Source of the DNA: Kineosporiaceae bacterium SCSIO 59966
GTDB taxonomy: Bacteria; Actinomycetota; Actinomycetes; Actinomycetales; SCSIO-59966
Length of the DNA: 64,000 bases
Reading direction: 5' to 3'
NCBI GenBank assembly: GCA_020881835.1
Contig: CP052876.1
Span: 682,001-746,000, forward strand
A model generated the notes under the pieces. The model had not been told where the DNA came from, did not search any database, and saw only the letters and a list, made by a program, of their open reading frames with translations. Shown piece by piece: positions 33,510 to 41,887 of this stretch (positions are counted from its first letter, which is position 1; the number at the start of each line of letters is the position of its first letter). Both the position numbers and the translations under genes were made by a program.

Positions 33510-35621
33510 ATGACGTTGCGCCACCTGACCCTCCCGGTGGCCGCCCTGGCGGTCGCAGCCCTGGTCACCACGACCGCGCTGACCGGTAGCCCCTCCAGCC
33601 CCTCCAGCCCCGCCATCCGCGACGGCGTCGTCGCCGCCTCGGCTGGCTCCGTCTCCGCCGTCCCGGCGGCGGCCGAGGCGACCGGTCCGGAACCCGTCAC
33701 CCCCGAGGTCGAGGACGTGGCCGTCGACGGTGTCGACGGCGACGCGCTCGACGAGCTGGCCGCCGAGGAGGCAGCCGCCCCGGTGCTCGACCCCGAGGTA
33801 CCCGCCGTCACCGAGGTGGAGCCTGCTGTGCTCAGCGACCAGCTGATCGTCGAGGAGTTCACCCTGGCCGGGGTCACCTGGGACGCCGCGAGCACGCCGG
33901 AGGGGATGAAGGTCGCCCTGCGGCTGCGGGAGTCCGGCGAGTGGAGCGAGTGGGTGGACCTCGACGTCGAGGTGACCGTCGCCGACGTCGACACGGCCGA
34001 GGCCGACCGCGCCGCCCACGTCGCGGGCACCGAGCCGCTGATGACCGACGGCGCCGACGGCGTCCAGGTCCGGGTGGTGAGCGACGACGGCACGGCCCCG
34101 GAGAACCTCAAGCTGTCCCTGGTCAACGGTGGGGAGTCCAGCGCCGACATCGCGGTGGGTGCTGCACAGGCTGCCGGTACGGGTGACGCAGAGATCACTA
34201 CCGCGCTGTGGACGGGCCCAGAGGCGACGGTGGAGCAGGCGGGCACCAGCGGCTCGGCCCCGCGGATCGTCCGCCGCGCCCAGTGGGGCGCCGACGAGAG
34301 CCTGCGTACCGGCCGACCCAGCTACGGGCACCTCGTCAAGGCGGTGATCGTGCACCACACGGCCACGACGAACGGCTACACCTCGAGCAACGTCGCGCAG
34401 CAGCTGCGGAGCATCTACGCCTACCACACGCAGTCCCGCAAGTGGGCCGACATCGGCTACAACTTCCTCGTCGACAAGTACGGGACGATCTACGAGGGCC
34501 GCGCCGGCAGCATCGACTACGTCGTCCAGGGCGCCCACGCCGGGGGCTTCAACGCCCACACCGTCGGGGTGTCGGCCATCGGCGACTACTCCAGCGCCGC
34601 CCCGCCGGCGGCGATGGTGCGCTCGATCGCCCACATCGCCGGCTGGCGGATCGGGCAGTACAACGGCAACCCCAAGGGCATGACCTGGCTGACCTCCGCC
34701 GGCGGCGGCACCGCTCGCTACCCGGCCGGCACCAAGGTCAACCTCCCCGTCGTCAGCGCCCACCGGGACGTCGGTTACACGGCCTGCCCCGGTGACAACC
34801 TCTACGCCAAGATGAGCACGATCCGGTCCATCGCCGCGGAGTACGCCTCCGGACCGGTCAGGGAGGTGCCGCCGCCGTCCCCCGGAGCGGCTCCGGCGCC
34901 TGCCCCGCCTCCCGCAGCGGCCCCGGCTCCGCCGCCGGCCTCGGTGCCCGCCGGCGCCGTCCCGGTGACCGGTGACGTGGACGGCGACGGCCGCACCGAC
35001 GTGGGCTGGTTCCACGACGGGGAGTGGGTCTTCCAGACGGTCGCCGGCAGGACCCTGCGAGCGACGTTCGGTCTGCAGGACGGCGACGTCCCGGTCGTCG
35101 GTGACTTCAACAACGACGGCCGCGACGACATCGGCATCTTCCGGTCCGGTCAGTGGCACGTCCGGCACTCGGTGACCAGCGGGTACGCCGAGGCCAGTTT
35201 CAGTTTCGGCCGGGCCGGGGACGTCCCGGTGGTCGGCCGGTGGGCCGGCAGCACCCGGGACGGCATCGCCGTCGTCCGGGGCAAGGTCTGGCACCTTCGC
35301 AACACGCCGAGCAGCGGGGTGGCACAGGGGTCGTTCAGCTGGGGCCGGTCCACGGACACCCCGGTCGTCGGTCAGTGGCTGGGCGACGGGATCGACCGCC
35401 CGGGCCTCGTCCGGGGCAAGACGTGGTTCCTCGGGACGTCGATCCAGCGGCCCCGGACGGTGTGGTCGTTCTCCGGCGGTCGGACCACGGACGTCCCCGT
35501 GGTCGGCGCGTGGGGCACCACGGGCGTCATGACCGGCGGCCTCGTGCGGGACACGACCTTCTACCGGTTCATCGACCACGAGGGCACCATCTCCCGCGGG
35601 TCGGTGACCTTCGCCGGCTGA
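33510..35621 (+). CDS. Secreted N-acetylmuramoyl-L-alanine amidase with five-repeat module
   Basis: 703 residues. Signal peptide, acidic/Ala-rich linker (to ~100), a domain at ~105-225 with SGEWSEWVDLDVEV as often found before actinobacterial amidases, then a PGRP-type amidase_2 domain at ~250-445. The amidase domain has RRAQWGADESLR, the zinc His in VIVHHTATTNGY, DIGYNFLVDKYGTIYEGRAG, and the second His and Cys in SAHRDVGYTACPGDNL. A Pro/Ala hinge (~455-483) leads to five repeats at 484-703 almost identical in pattern to those of the preceding protein. It probably cleaves the stem peptide from MurNAc outside the cell. Confidence 0.95.
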   Translation: MTLRHLTLPVAALAVAALVTTTALTGSPSSPSSPAIRDGVVAASAGSVSAVPAAAEATGPEPVTPEVEDVAVDGVDGDALDELAAEEAAAPVLDPEVPAVTEVEPAVLSDQLIVEEFTLAGVTWDAASTPEGMKVALRLRESGEWSEWVDLDVEVTVADVDTAEADRAAHVAGTEPLMTDGADGVQVRVVSDDGTAPENLKLSLVNGGESSADIAVGAAQAAGTGDAEITTALWTGPEATVEQAGTSGSAPRIVRRAQWGADESLRTGRPSYGHLVKAVIVHHTATTNGYTSSNVAQQLRSIYAYHTQSRKWADIGYNFLVDKYGTIYEGRAGSIDYVVQGAHAGGFNAHTVGVSAIGDYSSAAPPAAMVRSIAHIAGWRIGQYNGNPKGMTWLTSAGGGTARYPAGTKVNLPVVSAHRDVGYTACPGDNLYAKMSTIRSIAAEYASGPVREVPPPSPGAAPAPAPPPAAAPAPPPASVPAGAVPVTGDVDGDGRTDVGWFHDGEWVFQTVAGRTLRATFGLQDGDVPVVGDFNNDGRDDIGIFRSGQWHVRHSVTSGYAEASFSFGRAGDVPVVGRWAGSTRDGIAVVRGKVWHLRNTPSSGVAQGSFSWGRSTDTPVVGQWLGDGIDRPGLVRGKTWFLGTSIQRPRTVWSFSGGRTTDVPVVGAWGTTGVMTGGLVRDTTFYRFIDHEGTISRGSVTFAG

Positions 35622-35674
35622 GGTTCGCGTGGCGACTGCGTGGTGGTAGTGCGGTGGCCGCGCGGCGGTGGCCG

Positions 35675-36331
35675 TCAGGCCGTCATCGCCCCCGGCTCGC
35701 CCTCGAGCACCAGGTCCGGACCGGTCGCCGACCGCACGTCGTCCAGGGAAAGGTCCGGGGCGAGCTCGCGCAGGACGAGCCCGTGGTCGGTCACGTCGAT
35801 CACCGACAGGTCGGTGATGATCCGCTGGACGACGCCCCGGCCGGTGTAGGGCAGCGAGCACTCCTCGACGATCTTGTGCGAGCCGTCCCGGGCGACGTGC
35901 TCCATCAGCACGATGACCTTCTTCGCGCCGTGGACCAGGTCCATCGCCCCGCCCATCCCCTTGATCATCTTCCCGGGGATCATCCAGTTCGCGATGTCGC
36001 CGCGGGCGGAGACCTGCATCGCCCCGAGGATCGCCGCGTCGATCTTGCCGCCGCGGATCATCCCGAAGCTCACGGCCGAGTCGAAGAACGAGGCGCCCTT
36101 GCGCAGGGTCACGGTCTCCTTGCCGGCATTGATGAGGTCGGGGTCGACCTCGTCCTCGCGGGGGTAGGCCCCGACGCCGAGGATGCCGTTCTCGGACTGC
36201 AGGACGATCTCGACGTCGTCCGGGACGTAGTTCGGCACCAGGGTGGGCAGGCCGATCCCGAGGTTGACGTAGGAGCCGTCGGTCAGCTCGCGGGCGGCGC
36301 GGGCCGCCATCTGCTCGCGGGTCAGTGCCAT
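35675..36331 (-). CDS. scoB: 3-oxoacid CoA-transferase, subunit B
   Basis: 218 residues. [13 protein letters not shown] and the catalytic-Glu motif [10 protein letters not shown] identify the beta subunit of succinyl-CoA:3-ketoacid CoA-transferase, which activates acetoacetate or similar 3-oxoacids. Other conserved parts are [20 protein letters not shown] and [18 protein letters not shown]. The ATG lies 1 bp after the subunit A stop. Convergent with the amidase gene. Confidence 0.95.
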   Translation of the reverse strand: MALTREQMAARAARELTDGSYVNLGIGLPTLVPNYVPDDVEIVLQSENGILGVGAYPREDEVDPDLINAGKETVTLRKGASFFDSAVSFGMIRGGKIDAAILGAMQVSARGDIANWMIPGKMIKGMGGAMDLVHGAKKVIVLMEHVARDGSHKIVEECSLPYTGRGVVQRIITDLSVIDVTDHGLVLRELAPDLSLDDVRSATGPDLVLEGEPGAMTA

Positions 36332-36332
36332 C

Positions 36333-37112
36333 TCAGGACTCCTTCGCCTCGCGCACGGTGCGCTTCTCGATCCGCTTGTCGGCCGCCTGCTCGGGGGTCA
36401 GCGGCACGACCCGCTGGACGTACACCCCCGGCAGGTGGACGGCGTCCGGGTCGAGCTCGCCGGGCTCGACGAGCTCCTCGACCTCGGCGACGGTGACCCG
36501 GCCGGCCATCGCGCACAGCGGGTTGAAGTTGCGGGCGGACTTGTTGAACACGAGGTTGCCGTGCCGGTCGCCGCGCCAGGCCCGCACGAGCGCGAAGTCG
36601 GCGACGATGGCGCGCTCGAGCACGAACTCGCGCTGCTCGCCGTCCACCTCGAACGTGGCGGTCGGCTTGGCGGGGGAGGCGACGGCGACGCCGCCGTCGG
36701 CGTCGTAGCGCCACGGCAGTCCGCCGTCGGCGACCTGGGTGCCGACGCCGGTGGCGGTGTAGAAGGCGGGGATGCCGCTGCCGCCGGCCCGCAGCCGCTC
36801 GGCCAGCGTGCCCTGCGGGGTGAGCTCCACCTCGAGCTCGCCGGAGAGGTACTGCCGGGCGAACTCCTTGTTCTCCCCGACGTAGCTGGAGATCATCCGC
36901 CGGACGCGCTTGGCTCGCAGCAGCAGGCCGAGCCCCCAGTCGTCGACCCCGGCGTTGTTGCTCGCCACCTCCAGGTCGGTGACCCCGGCGTCCAGCAGGG
37001 CCTGGATGAGCACCGACGGGATGCCGCAGAGCCCGAACCCGCCGACGGCCAGGGTCGCGCCGGACGGGATGTCCGCCACGGCCTCCTGTGCGGTGCGGAC
37101 GACCTTGTCCAT
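36333..37112 (-). CDS. scoA: 3-oxoacid CoA-transferase, subunit A
   Basis: 259 residues. The glycine-rich [18 protein letters not shown] and [15 protein letters not shown] are characteristic of the alpha subunit; [14 protein letters not shown] is near the end. The ATG at 37112 is chosen because GAGG lies 5-6 nt upstream; the in-frame GTG at 37118 would lie inside the Shine-Dalgarno. It forms a two-gene operon with scoB and probably serves ketone-body or branched 3-oxoacid use. Confidence 0.95.
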   Translation of the reverse strand: MDKVVRTAQEAVADIPSGATLAVGGFGLCGIPSVLIQALLDAGVTDLEVASNNAGVDDWGLGLLLRAKRVRRMISSYVGENKEFARQYLSGELEVELTPQGTLAERLRAGGSGIPAFYTATGVGTQVADGGLPWRYDADGGVAVASPAKPTATFEVDGEQREFVLERAIVADFALVRAWRGDRHGNLVFNKSARNFNPLCAMAGRVTVAEVEELVEPGELDPDAVHLPGVYVQRVVPLTPEQAADKRIEKRTVREAKES

Positions 37113-37169
37113 GTCCACCTCGTCCTGTCGTCGTGGTCCCCGGTGCCGGTGGGCGACCGGTCGCTCGGG

Positions 37170-37212
37170 ACTCTACCGACCCGTCGGCAGGCCACGATGT
37201 GGCGCCGCCACA
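37170..37212 (-). promoter_or_regulatory. scoAB promoter region with 7-1-7 palindrome
   Basis: On the minus strand TAGAGT (37175-37170) is a candidate -10, about 60 nt before the scoA ATG. Just upstream, at 37198-37212, TGTGGCG-C-CGCCACA is a perfect palindrome that could be an operator. No clear -35 is seen. Confidence 0.35.
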
Positions 37213-37233
37213 CATCCTGGCGGCGCTGGGAGG

Positions 37234-37905
37234 TCAGGTGTGGTCCAGGCCGGCGGTGATCCCTTCGGACTCGAGGACGCGGGCCGGTGGGGCCTGCGGC
37301 CGACCCCACAGCACCACCGACCCGCCCGCCGCCAGCGGCGCCAGGAGCGCCCCCGTCACGTCCCAGGTGGCGTCGGTGACGAGCAGCCGGACGCCGTCCG
37401 CCAGCGGCGGCAGCGGTGGCAGCGGCGCCGGGTCGTCGGCTGGGACCAGCACGTCCCCGAAGCCGCTCACCTCGGCGTTGTAGTCCAGCGCCCCCGGCGG
37501 CAGGTCCGCCACCGAGCGGGCCAGGGCGGCGAGCTCGACGGCCACGACCCGCCCGGGCTCTGCGGTGTGCGCGGCGTTGGGCACGGTCGTCACCAGGACG
37601 TCCGGCGCGTCGGCGTCCGGGTCCCCTGGGCCGACGAGGTGGGCGCCCACAGCGGGCACCGCGAGCGCCCACACCGCCGCGCGCCAGTGCATCGGCAGGT
37701 CGAGGCGCACCGTGGTGCCCGCGGTGGCGTCGAGCTCCTCGACGAGGAGGTTGCCGGTCTTGGCGACCCAGTTGTCCAGCACCCGGGCGGACAGCTCGAC
37801 GCGCTCGCCGTCCGGGCCGTACCAGGTGACCCGGGGCCGGCCCGGGTCCTGCGCCTGCAGAGCCCGCAGCAGGGCCGGGACGTCGCGGGCGCCGGTCGCG
37901 GTCAT
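37234..37905 (-). CDS. TIGR03089 family protein
   Basis: 223 residues. It matches the actinobacterial TIGR03089 family, a short relative of the N-terminal part of AMP-binding acyl-CoA synthetases: RVTWYGPDGERVELSARVLDNWVAKTGNLL, VRLDLPMHWRAAVWALAVPAVGAHLV and DVLVTTVP. The family's biochemical role is not established. The full synthetase core (the ATP loop and C-terminal domain) is absent, which is normal for the family. The ATG at 37905 has TACACT 8 nt upstream. Divergent from the DNA glycosylase gene. Confidence 0.8.
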   Translation of the reverse strand: MTATGARDVPALLRALQAQDPGRPRVTWYGPDGERVELSARVLDNWVAKTGNLLVEELDATAGTTVRLDLPMHWRAAVWALAVPAVGAHLVGPGDPDADAPDVLVTTVPNAAHTAEPGRVVAVELAALARSVADLPPGALDYNAEVSGFGDVLVPADDPAPLPPLPPLADGVRLLVTDATWDVTGALLAPLAAGGSVVLWGRPQAPPARVLESEGITAGLDHT

Positions 37906-37913
37906 GGCCGGCG

Positions 37914-37919
37914 AGTGTA
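37914..37919 (-). promoter_or_regulatory. -10 box of the TIGR03089 gene
   Basis: TACACT, 8 nt before the ATG at 37905, no Shine-Dalgarno. On the other strand CACACT (37946-37951) lies 6 nt before the glycosylase GTG, a weaker match. Confidence 0.45.
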
Positions 37920-37957
37920 GGTCCGCCTCGGTGCGGACCGGCGGGCACACTGGCGCG

Positions 37958-38947
37958 GTGCCGCCCGCCACCCGCACCTGGACGCCGGGCCGCCCGGTCG
38001 ACGTCCGGGCGGTGCTGTCCGCGCTGCGCCGCGGGCCCGCCGACCCGGCGATGCGCCTGGCCGACGACGGGACGACGTGGCGGGCCACCCGCACCCCTGA
38101 CGGCCCGGCGCTGCTGCACCTGCGGCCGCGGCCGACGTCCGGGGACGTCGAGGCGACCGCGTGGGGACCCGGCGCGCACTGGACCCTGGACGGCGTCCCG
38201 GAGCTGCTCGGCGAGGCGGACACCACGGCCGCGGAGTTCCGGCCCCGGCCCGAGCACCGCCGGCTCGTCGAGGCGTGGCGACGGCGACCGGGGTGGCGGG
38301 TGCCGCGCAGCCGGGCCGTCACCGAGACCCTCGTCGCCGCCGCGCTCGAGCAGGTCGTCACCGGGCAGGAGGCGCGCCGCTCCTGGCGACGACTGCTGCA
38401 CCGGTACGGCGAGCCGCCCCCCGGCCCCACCGGACCGGGCGAGGCGGCCGAGGGGATGCGGGTGCCGCCCGCGCCGGCGGACTGGCTGGCCGTCCCGTCG
38501 TGGGACTGGCTGCAGGCCGGAGTCGAGGAGCGGCGCCGGCGGGTCGTGCGCACGGCCGCCGGACGCGCCGGCGCCCTCGAGCGGACCCTGGCGCTGGACC
38601 ATGCGGACGCCGAACGGGCGCTGAGATCCCTTCCCGGAGTAGGAGTGTGGACGGCGGCCGAGGTGCGCCACCGGGCGCACGGCGACCCGGACGCGTTCTC
38701 CTTCGCCGACTACCACGTCAGCCGGGACGTCTCCTGGGCCTTGACCGGCGAGGTGCTCGACGACGCCGGGTGCGCCGAGGTCATCGCGTGCTACGCCGGG
38801 CACCGGTACCGGGTGCAGCGGCTGCTCGAGCTGGCCGGGGAGCGCCGTCCCCGCCACGGGCCGCGGATGACGCTGCCGACCCACCTGCCGACGAACCTGC
38901 CGGGTCGTCTGCCGAGCCGGCCAGCCGTGCGCCGCGGTGCTCGCTGA
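37958..38947 (+). CDS. AlkA-like DNA-3-methyladenine glycosylase
   Basis: 329 residues of the HhH-GPD superfamily. The helix-hairpin-helix is LRSLPGVGVWTAAEV and the catalytic aspartate lies in DAFSFADYHVSRDV. The N-terminal part resembles the AlkA beta domain. The product should excise alkylated bases to start base-excision repair. The GTG at 37958 is the earliest start giving this architecture and has CACACT 6 nt upstream. A repetitive tail (LPTHLPTNLPGRLPSRP) follows the domain and is unlikely to be catalytic. Confidence 0.87.
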   Translation: MPPATRTWTPGRPVDVRAVLSALRRGPADPAMRLADDGTTWRATRTPDGPALLHLRPRPTSGDVEATAWGPGAHWTLDGVPELLGEADTTAAEFRPRPEHRRLVEAWRRRPGWRVPRSRAVTETLVAAALEQVVTGQEARRSWRRLLHRYGEPPPGPTGPGEAAEGMRVPPAPADWLAVPSWDWLQAGVEERRRRVVRTAAGRAGALERTLALDHADAERALRSLPGVGVWTAAEVRHRAHGDPDAFSFADYHVSRDVSWALTGEVLDDAGCAEVIACYAGHRYRVQRLLELAGERRPRHGPRMTLPTHLPTNLPGRLPSRPAVRRGAR

Positions 38948-38985
38948 CTTCGGTGCTCGCTGACCTCGTTGTCGGTGGTGGCCTC

Positions 38986-38991
38986 TAGCGT
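38986..38991 (+). promoter_or_regulatory. -10 box of the DUF222/HNH gene
   Basis: TAGCGT, 7 nt before the ATG at 38999, no Shine-Dalgarno. Confidence 0.5.
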
Positions 38992-38998
38992 GCTCGGC

Positions 38999-40510
38999 AT
39001 GACCACGGGGACGGCGGTGGCGACCGGCGAGGGTGCTGCGTCGCGGCTGCGCCGGGAGGTGGAGCGGGCGCTGTCGGCGGCGCCGGGCCCGGACCTGGCG
39101 GCGGCCCTGGCGGACCTCACGGGGCGGGACGACCTGTCGGCCCGGGAGTGGGTGGAGGTCTGCATCGGCTGGCAGCGGCTGATCTCCTACGCGACGGCCG
39201 GGCAGCTCGTGGCGGTCGCCGAGCTCGACCGGGCGCTGCCGACCTCGCCCGTGGCCCGGCGGGGGACGGCGGCGGTGCCGCCGGGACGCCGGGCGGCCGA
39301 CGAGCTCGCGCCGGCGCTGCGAGTGGCTCCGGGGACGGCGTCGGCGCTGGTGAACCGGGCCCGGGTGGTGGACCGGGAGCTGCCGGCGGCCGCGGACGCC
39401 CTGGCCGACGGTGAGATGACCCCGGCGCAGCTGGAGGTGCTGGTCGGGTCGTGCACCGGCCAGCCGCCGCACGTGCGGCGGCGCCTGGAGGTCGAGGCGG
39501 TGCGCCGCTGCGGCCGGCGCACGCCGCGTCAGCTGCGGGGGGACCTGGCGGTGGTGGCCCAGCAGGTGGACCCGGACGCCGCGGCCCGGGCCGCCGAGCG
39601 GGGCCGGGCGGCCCGGGACGTGTCGCTGCGGCCCTCCCCGCTGGCGGGCTGCTCCCGGCTGGTGCTGGACCTGCCGCACCTGGAGGCCACCGCGTCGTGG
39701 TTGGCGGTCAACGGCGCCGCCCGCCGCGCCGCGGCCCGCGGGGTGCGCGCCGACGGGACCGCCGAGACCCGCACGCTGGGTCAGCTGCGGGCCGACCTGG
39801 CGGCCGCCCTGCTGACCGGGCGGGCTGACCCGGTGGACCCGGCGCTGGTGCCGACCCCCGAGCGGCTCGCCGACCTCGCCGAGGTGCAGGTCGTCGTGGA
39901 CGCCGCCACCCTCGCCGGGGCGGACGCCGACACCGCTGGCGCGGTGCCGGGGCACATCCCCGGGACCGGTCCGGTGGACGCCGCCCACGTGCGGTGGGTC
40001 GCGGCCCGGGCTCCGTGGCGGCGGGTGGACGTCGACCCGGTGACCGGGGTGCTGCGGGCCGTCGCCGACGACACCGTGCCCCCCACGCAGGAGGACCGGG
40101 TGCGGCGGGTGGTGTCCGGGCCGCCACCGTCCCCGCCGCCGGCGGCGGGCGGGTACCGGCCCACCGACCGGTTGCGCCGGTTCGTCCAGATGCGGGACGC
40201 CACATGTATCGGCCCGGCGTGCCACCACGGCACCGACGGCACCCAGCTGGACCACACCCGCGGCTACGACCCCCGCACCGGGGCGCTGACCAGCGCCGGC
40301 AATCTGGGCAGCCCGTGCCAGCGGGTCCACAACGCCAAGACCCACGGCGGGTGGATCCTGCGCCAGCCCGTCCCCGGCCGGTTCATCTGGATCAGCCCGA
40401 CCGGCCGCTCCTACGTCCGCCGCGCCCAGCCCCTGCTCCCCGCCTGGCACGGCAACGGCGCGCACGGCAACGACGCGCACGGCAACGACCAGACCGACGA
40501 CCCACCGTGA
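38999..40510 (+). CDS. DUF222 and HNH endonuclease domain protein (13E12 type)
   Basis: 503 residues. The long helical DUF222 region (~15-400) includes GWQRLISYATAGQLVAVAEL and GEMTPAQLEVLV. The C-terminal HNH motif is TCIGPACHHG, QLDHTRGYDP, SAGNLGSPCQRVHNAKTHGGW, with both metal-binding Cys residues and the H, N and H positions present. The family is abundant and multicopy in actinobacteria (the REP13E12 proteins of mycobacteria) and its function is unclear. The tail contains a short NGAHGNDAHGND repeat. The ATG at 38999 is supported by TAGCGT at 7 nt. Confidence 0.93.
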   Translation: MTTGTAVATGEGAASRLRREVERALSAAPGPDLAAALADLTGRDDLSAREWVEVCIGWQRLISYATAGQLVAVAELDRALPTSPVARRGTAAVPPGRRAADELAPALRVAPGTASALVNRARVVDRELPAAADALADGEMTPAQLEVLVGSCTGQPPHVRRRLEVEAVRRCGRRTPRQLRGDLAVVAQQVDPDAAARAAERGRAARDVSLRPSPLAGCSRLVLDLPHLEATASWLAVNGAARRAAARGVRADGTAETRTLGQLRADLAAALLTGRADPVDPALVPTPERLADLAEVQVVVDAATLAGADADTAGAVPGHIPGTGPVDAAHVRWVAARAPWRRVDVDPVTGVLRAVADDTVPPTQEDRVRRVVSGPPPSPPPAAGGYRPTDRLRRFVQMRDATCIGPACHHGTDGTQLDHTRGYDPRTGALTSAGNLGSPCQRVHNAKTHGGWILRQPVPGRFIWISPTGRSYVRRAQPLLPAWHGNGAHGNDAHGNDQTDDPP

Positions 40511-40549
40511 GCGCGCCCGGGGCAGGAGTGGTCGAGCCCCCGAGCGGAC

Positions 40550-40942
40550 CTACCCGCGCCGATCCGTCCCCGGGCACCGGGCGTAGTCGTCCTCGAGCCG
40601 CTCGATGTCGGCCTCGTCGAAGTCGCCGAAGGCCAGCTCGAGGACGCGGCCGGGGCGGTCGGTGTCGTTACCCAGCCGGTGCAGCGACCCGGCGGGCACG
40701 ACCACTCGCTCGCCGACGCCGAGCGTCCACGTCCGGTCGTCGACCTGGACCGTCATCGGCACGTCGAGCGGCTGCCACATCTCGTCGCGGTTCTGGTGGC
40801 GCTGCAGGCTGAGCCGGTGCCCCGGCTGCACCGTGATGATCTTGACCGTGCAGGGCTCGTTGGCGCACAGCTGGAGGAAGCCGCCCCACGGCCGCTCGGC
40901 GACGAGGACCGCGGCCTCGCGGTCGGTGCCACTGGTGGGCAT
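40550..40942 (-). CDS. Possible independent cupin product from an internal start
   Basis: The 130-residue cupin region of the fusion has its own ATG at 40942, with AGGAGG 4 nt upstream, the best Shine-Dalgarno nearby. It may be translated alone as well as in the fusion. The His of the usual EHW motif is Met (DEMW) and the second His of the HxH-type motif is Asn, so metal binding may differ from true isomerases. Confidence 0.45.
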   Translation of the reverse strand: MPTSGTDREAAVLVAERPWGGFLQLCANEPCTVKIITVQPGHRLSLQRHQNRDEMWQPLDVPMTVQVDDRTWTLGVGERVVVPAGSLHRLGNDTDRPGRVLELAFGDFDEADIERLEDDYARCPGTDRRG

Positions 40943-41887
40943 GGGACCTCCTGGGGACGACGACGGTGCGCCAGTCTGCCCTACCCACCGGCCGGTCTCG
41001 GCCCACTCGGCGACCCGACGCAGGGTCGCGCCGCGGGCCCGGGCGGCGGCCAGCAGCGCCTCGACGCGGGCGGCGACGTCCTGCGCAGAGTCCGCACCGG
41101 GGTCGATCGGCGGCGGCGGCAGCTGCCCGGGCGGCACCCCCAGCGCGGCCCGCACCGCCTCCACCTGCCCGTAGCCGAACCAGTCCGACGGACCGGTGCG
41201 GGTGCACCCGGCCGCGCCCTCGCCGTCCGTGGTGGTGACGTACCGGCCCAGTCCCCGCACGACCGCGACCGGCGTCCCGGCGGCCTTGCCCTTGGCAAGG
41301 TCGGCGGCCGCGGCCACCTCGTCTGCCACCGCCCGGACCGTCACCTCCAGCGGCCGGCCGAACCGGTCCACCGTGCCCCGGACGTCGTCGAGCACGACGA
41401 ACCCGGCCGCCCCGAGCGCGAAGTCGCTGACCCCCACCCGCCACGGCCGGCCCGAGGTGTCGGTGACGACGACCGCCGGCCGGACCCCGGCGTGCTCGGC
41501 CAGCGAGGCGCGCAGCCGCCGGGCCGAGGCGTCCGGGTCCGCGGGCAGCAGCAGCACGGTCCCGGCCGGGACGTCGGAGGCGTCGACACCGGCGGCGGCC
41601 AGCACCGGGCCGCTGCGGGCCTGCACGACCCGGGTCACCCGGCCGTCCGGCAGCGCCCGCTCGGCGACCACCCGGACCGTCTCGGCCGCCACCGCGGCGT
41701 CCCGCTGCGCGGCCGGCACGGTGCGGCCCTCGGCCTTGGCGACGACCTTCGAGGCGACGGTGACGACGTCGTCGTCGCGCAGCACGATGCCCGCGGCCGC
41801 GCACGCCCGCGCGATCAGCCGGCCGACGTCGTCCCCGGCGCTCACCTCGGGCAGCCCCGGGACGACGAGCACCTCCAGGGCCGTCAC
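40550..41887 (-). CDS. cofE: CofE (F420-0:glutamate ligase) fused in frame to a PMI-type cupin
   Basis: One uninterrupted 445-residue frame. Residues 1-~245 are CofE, which adds glutamates to coenzyme F420-0: VASKVVAKAEGR, VVVTDTSGRPWRVGVSDFALGAAGF and DLAKGKAAGTPVAVVRGL. Residues ~246-315 are a linker (GVPPGQLPPPPIDPG, AAARARGATLRRVAEWAE). Residues 316-445 are a mannose-6-phosphate-isomerase type II cupin: WGGFLQLCANEPCTVKIITV, GHRLSLQRHQNRDEMW, PAGSLHRLGN, DFDEADIERLEDDYAR. The nitroreductase domain found at this place in mycobacterial FbiB is absent. The GTG overlaps the cofD stop by 4 bp. An internal ATG at 40942 could also give the cupin alone. Confidence 0.85.
   Translation of the reverse strand: MTALEVLVVPGLPEVSAGDDVGRLIARACAAAGIVLRDDDVVTVASKVVAKAEGRTVPAAQRDAAVAAETVRVVAERALPDGRVTRVVQARSGPVLAAAGVDASDVPAGTVLLLPADPDASARRLRASLAEHAGVRPAVVVTDTSGRPWRVGVSDFALGAAGFVVLDDVRGTVDRFGRPLEVTVRAVADEVAAAADLAKGKAAGTPVAVVRGLGRYVTTTDGEGAAGCTRTGPSDWFGYGQVEAVRAALGVPPGQLPPPPIDPGADSAQDVAARVEALLAAARARGATLRRVAEWAETGRWVGQTGAPSSSPGGPMPTSGTDREAAVLVAERPWGGFLQLCANEPCTVKIITVQPGHRLSLQRHQNRDEMWQPLDVPMTVQVDDRTWTLGVGERVVVPAGSLHRLGNDTDRPGRVLELAFGDFDEADIERLEDDYARCPGTDRRG
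40947..40952 (-). promoter_or_regulatory. Strong Shine-Dalgarno inside the cofE-cupin frame
   Basis: AGGAGG on the minus strand, 4 nt before the ATG at 40942. It supports an internal start for the cupin. Confidence 0.6.
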
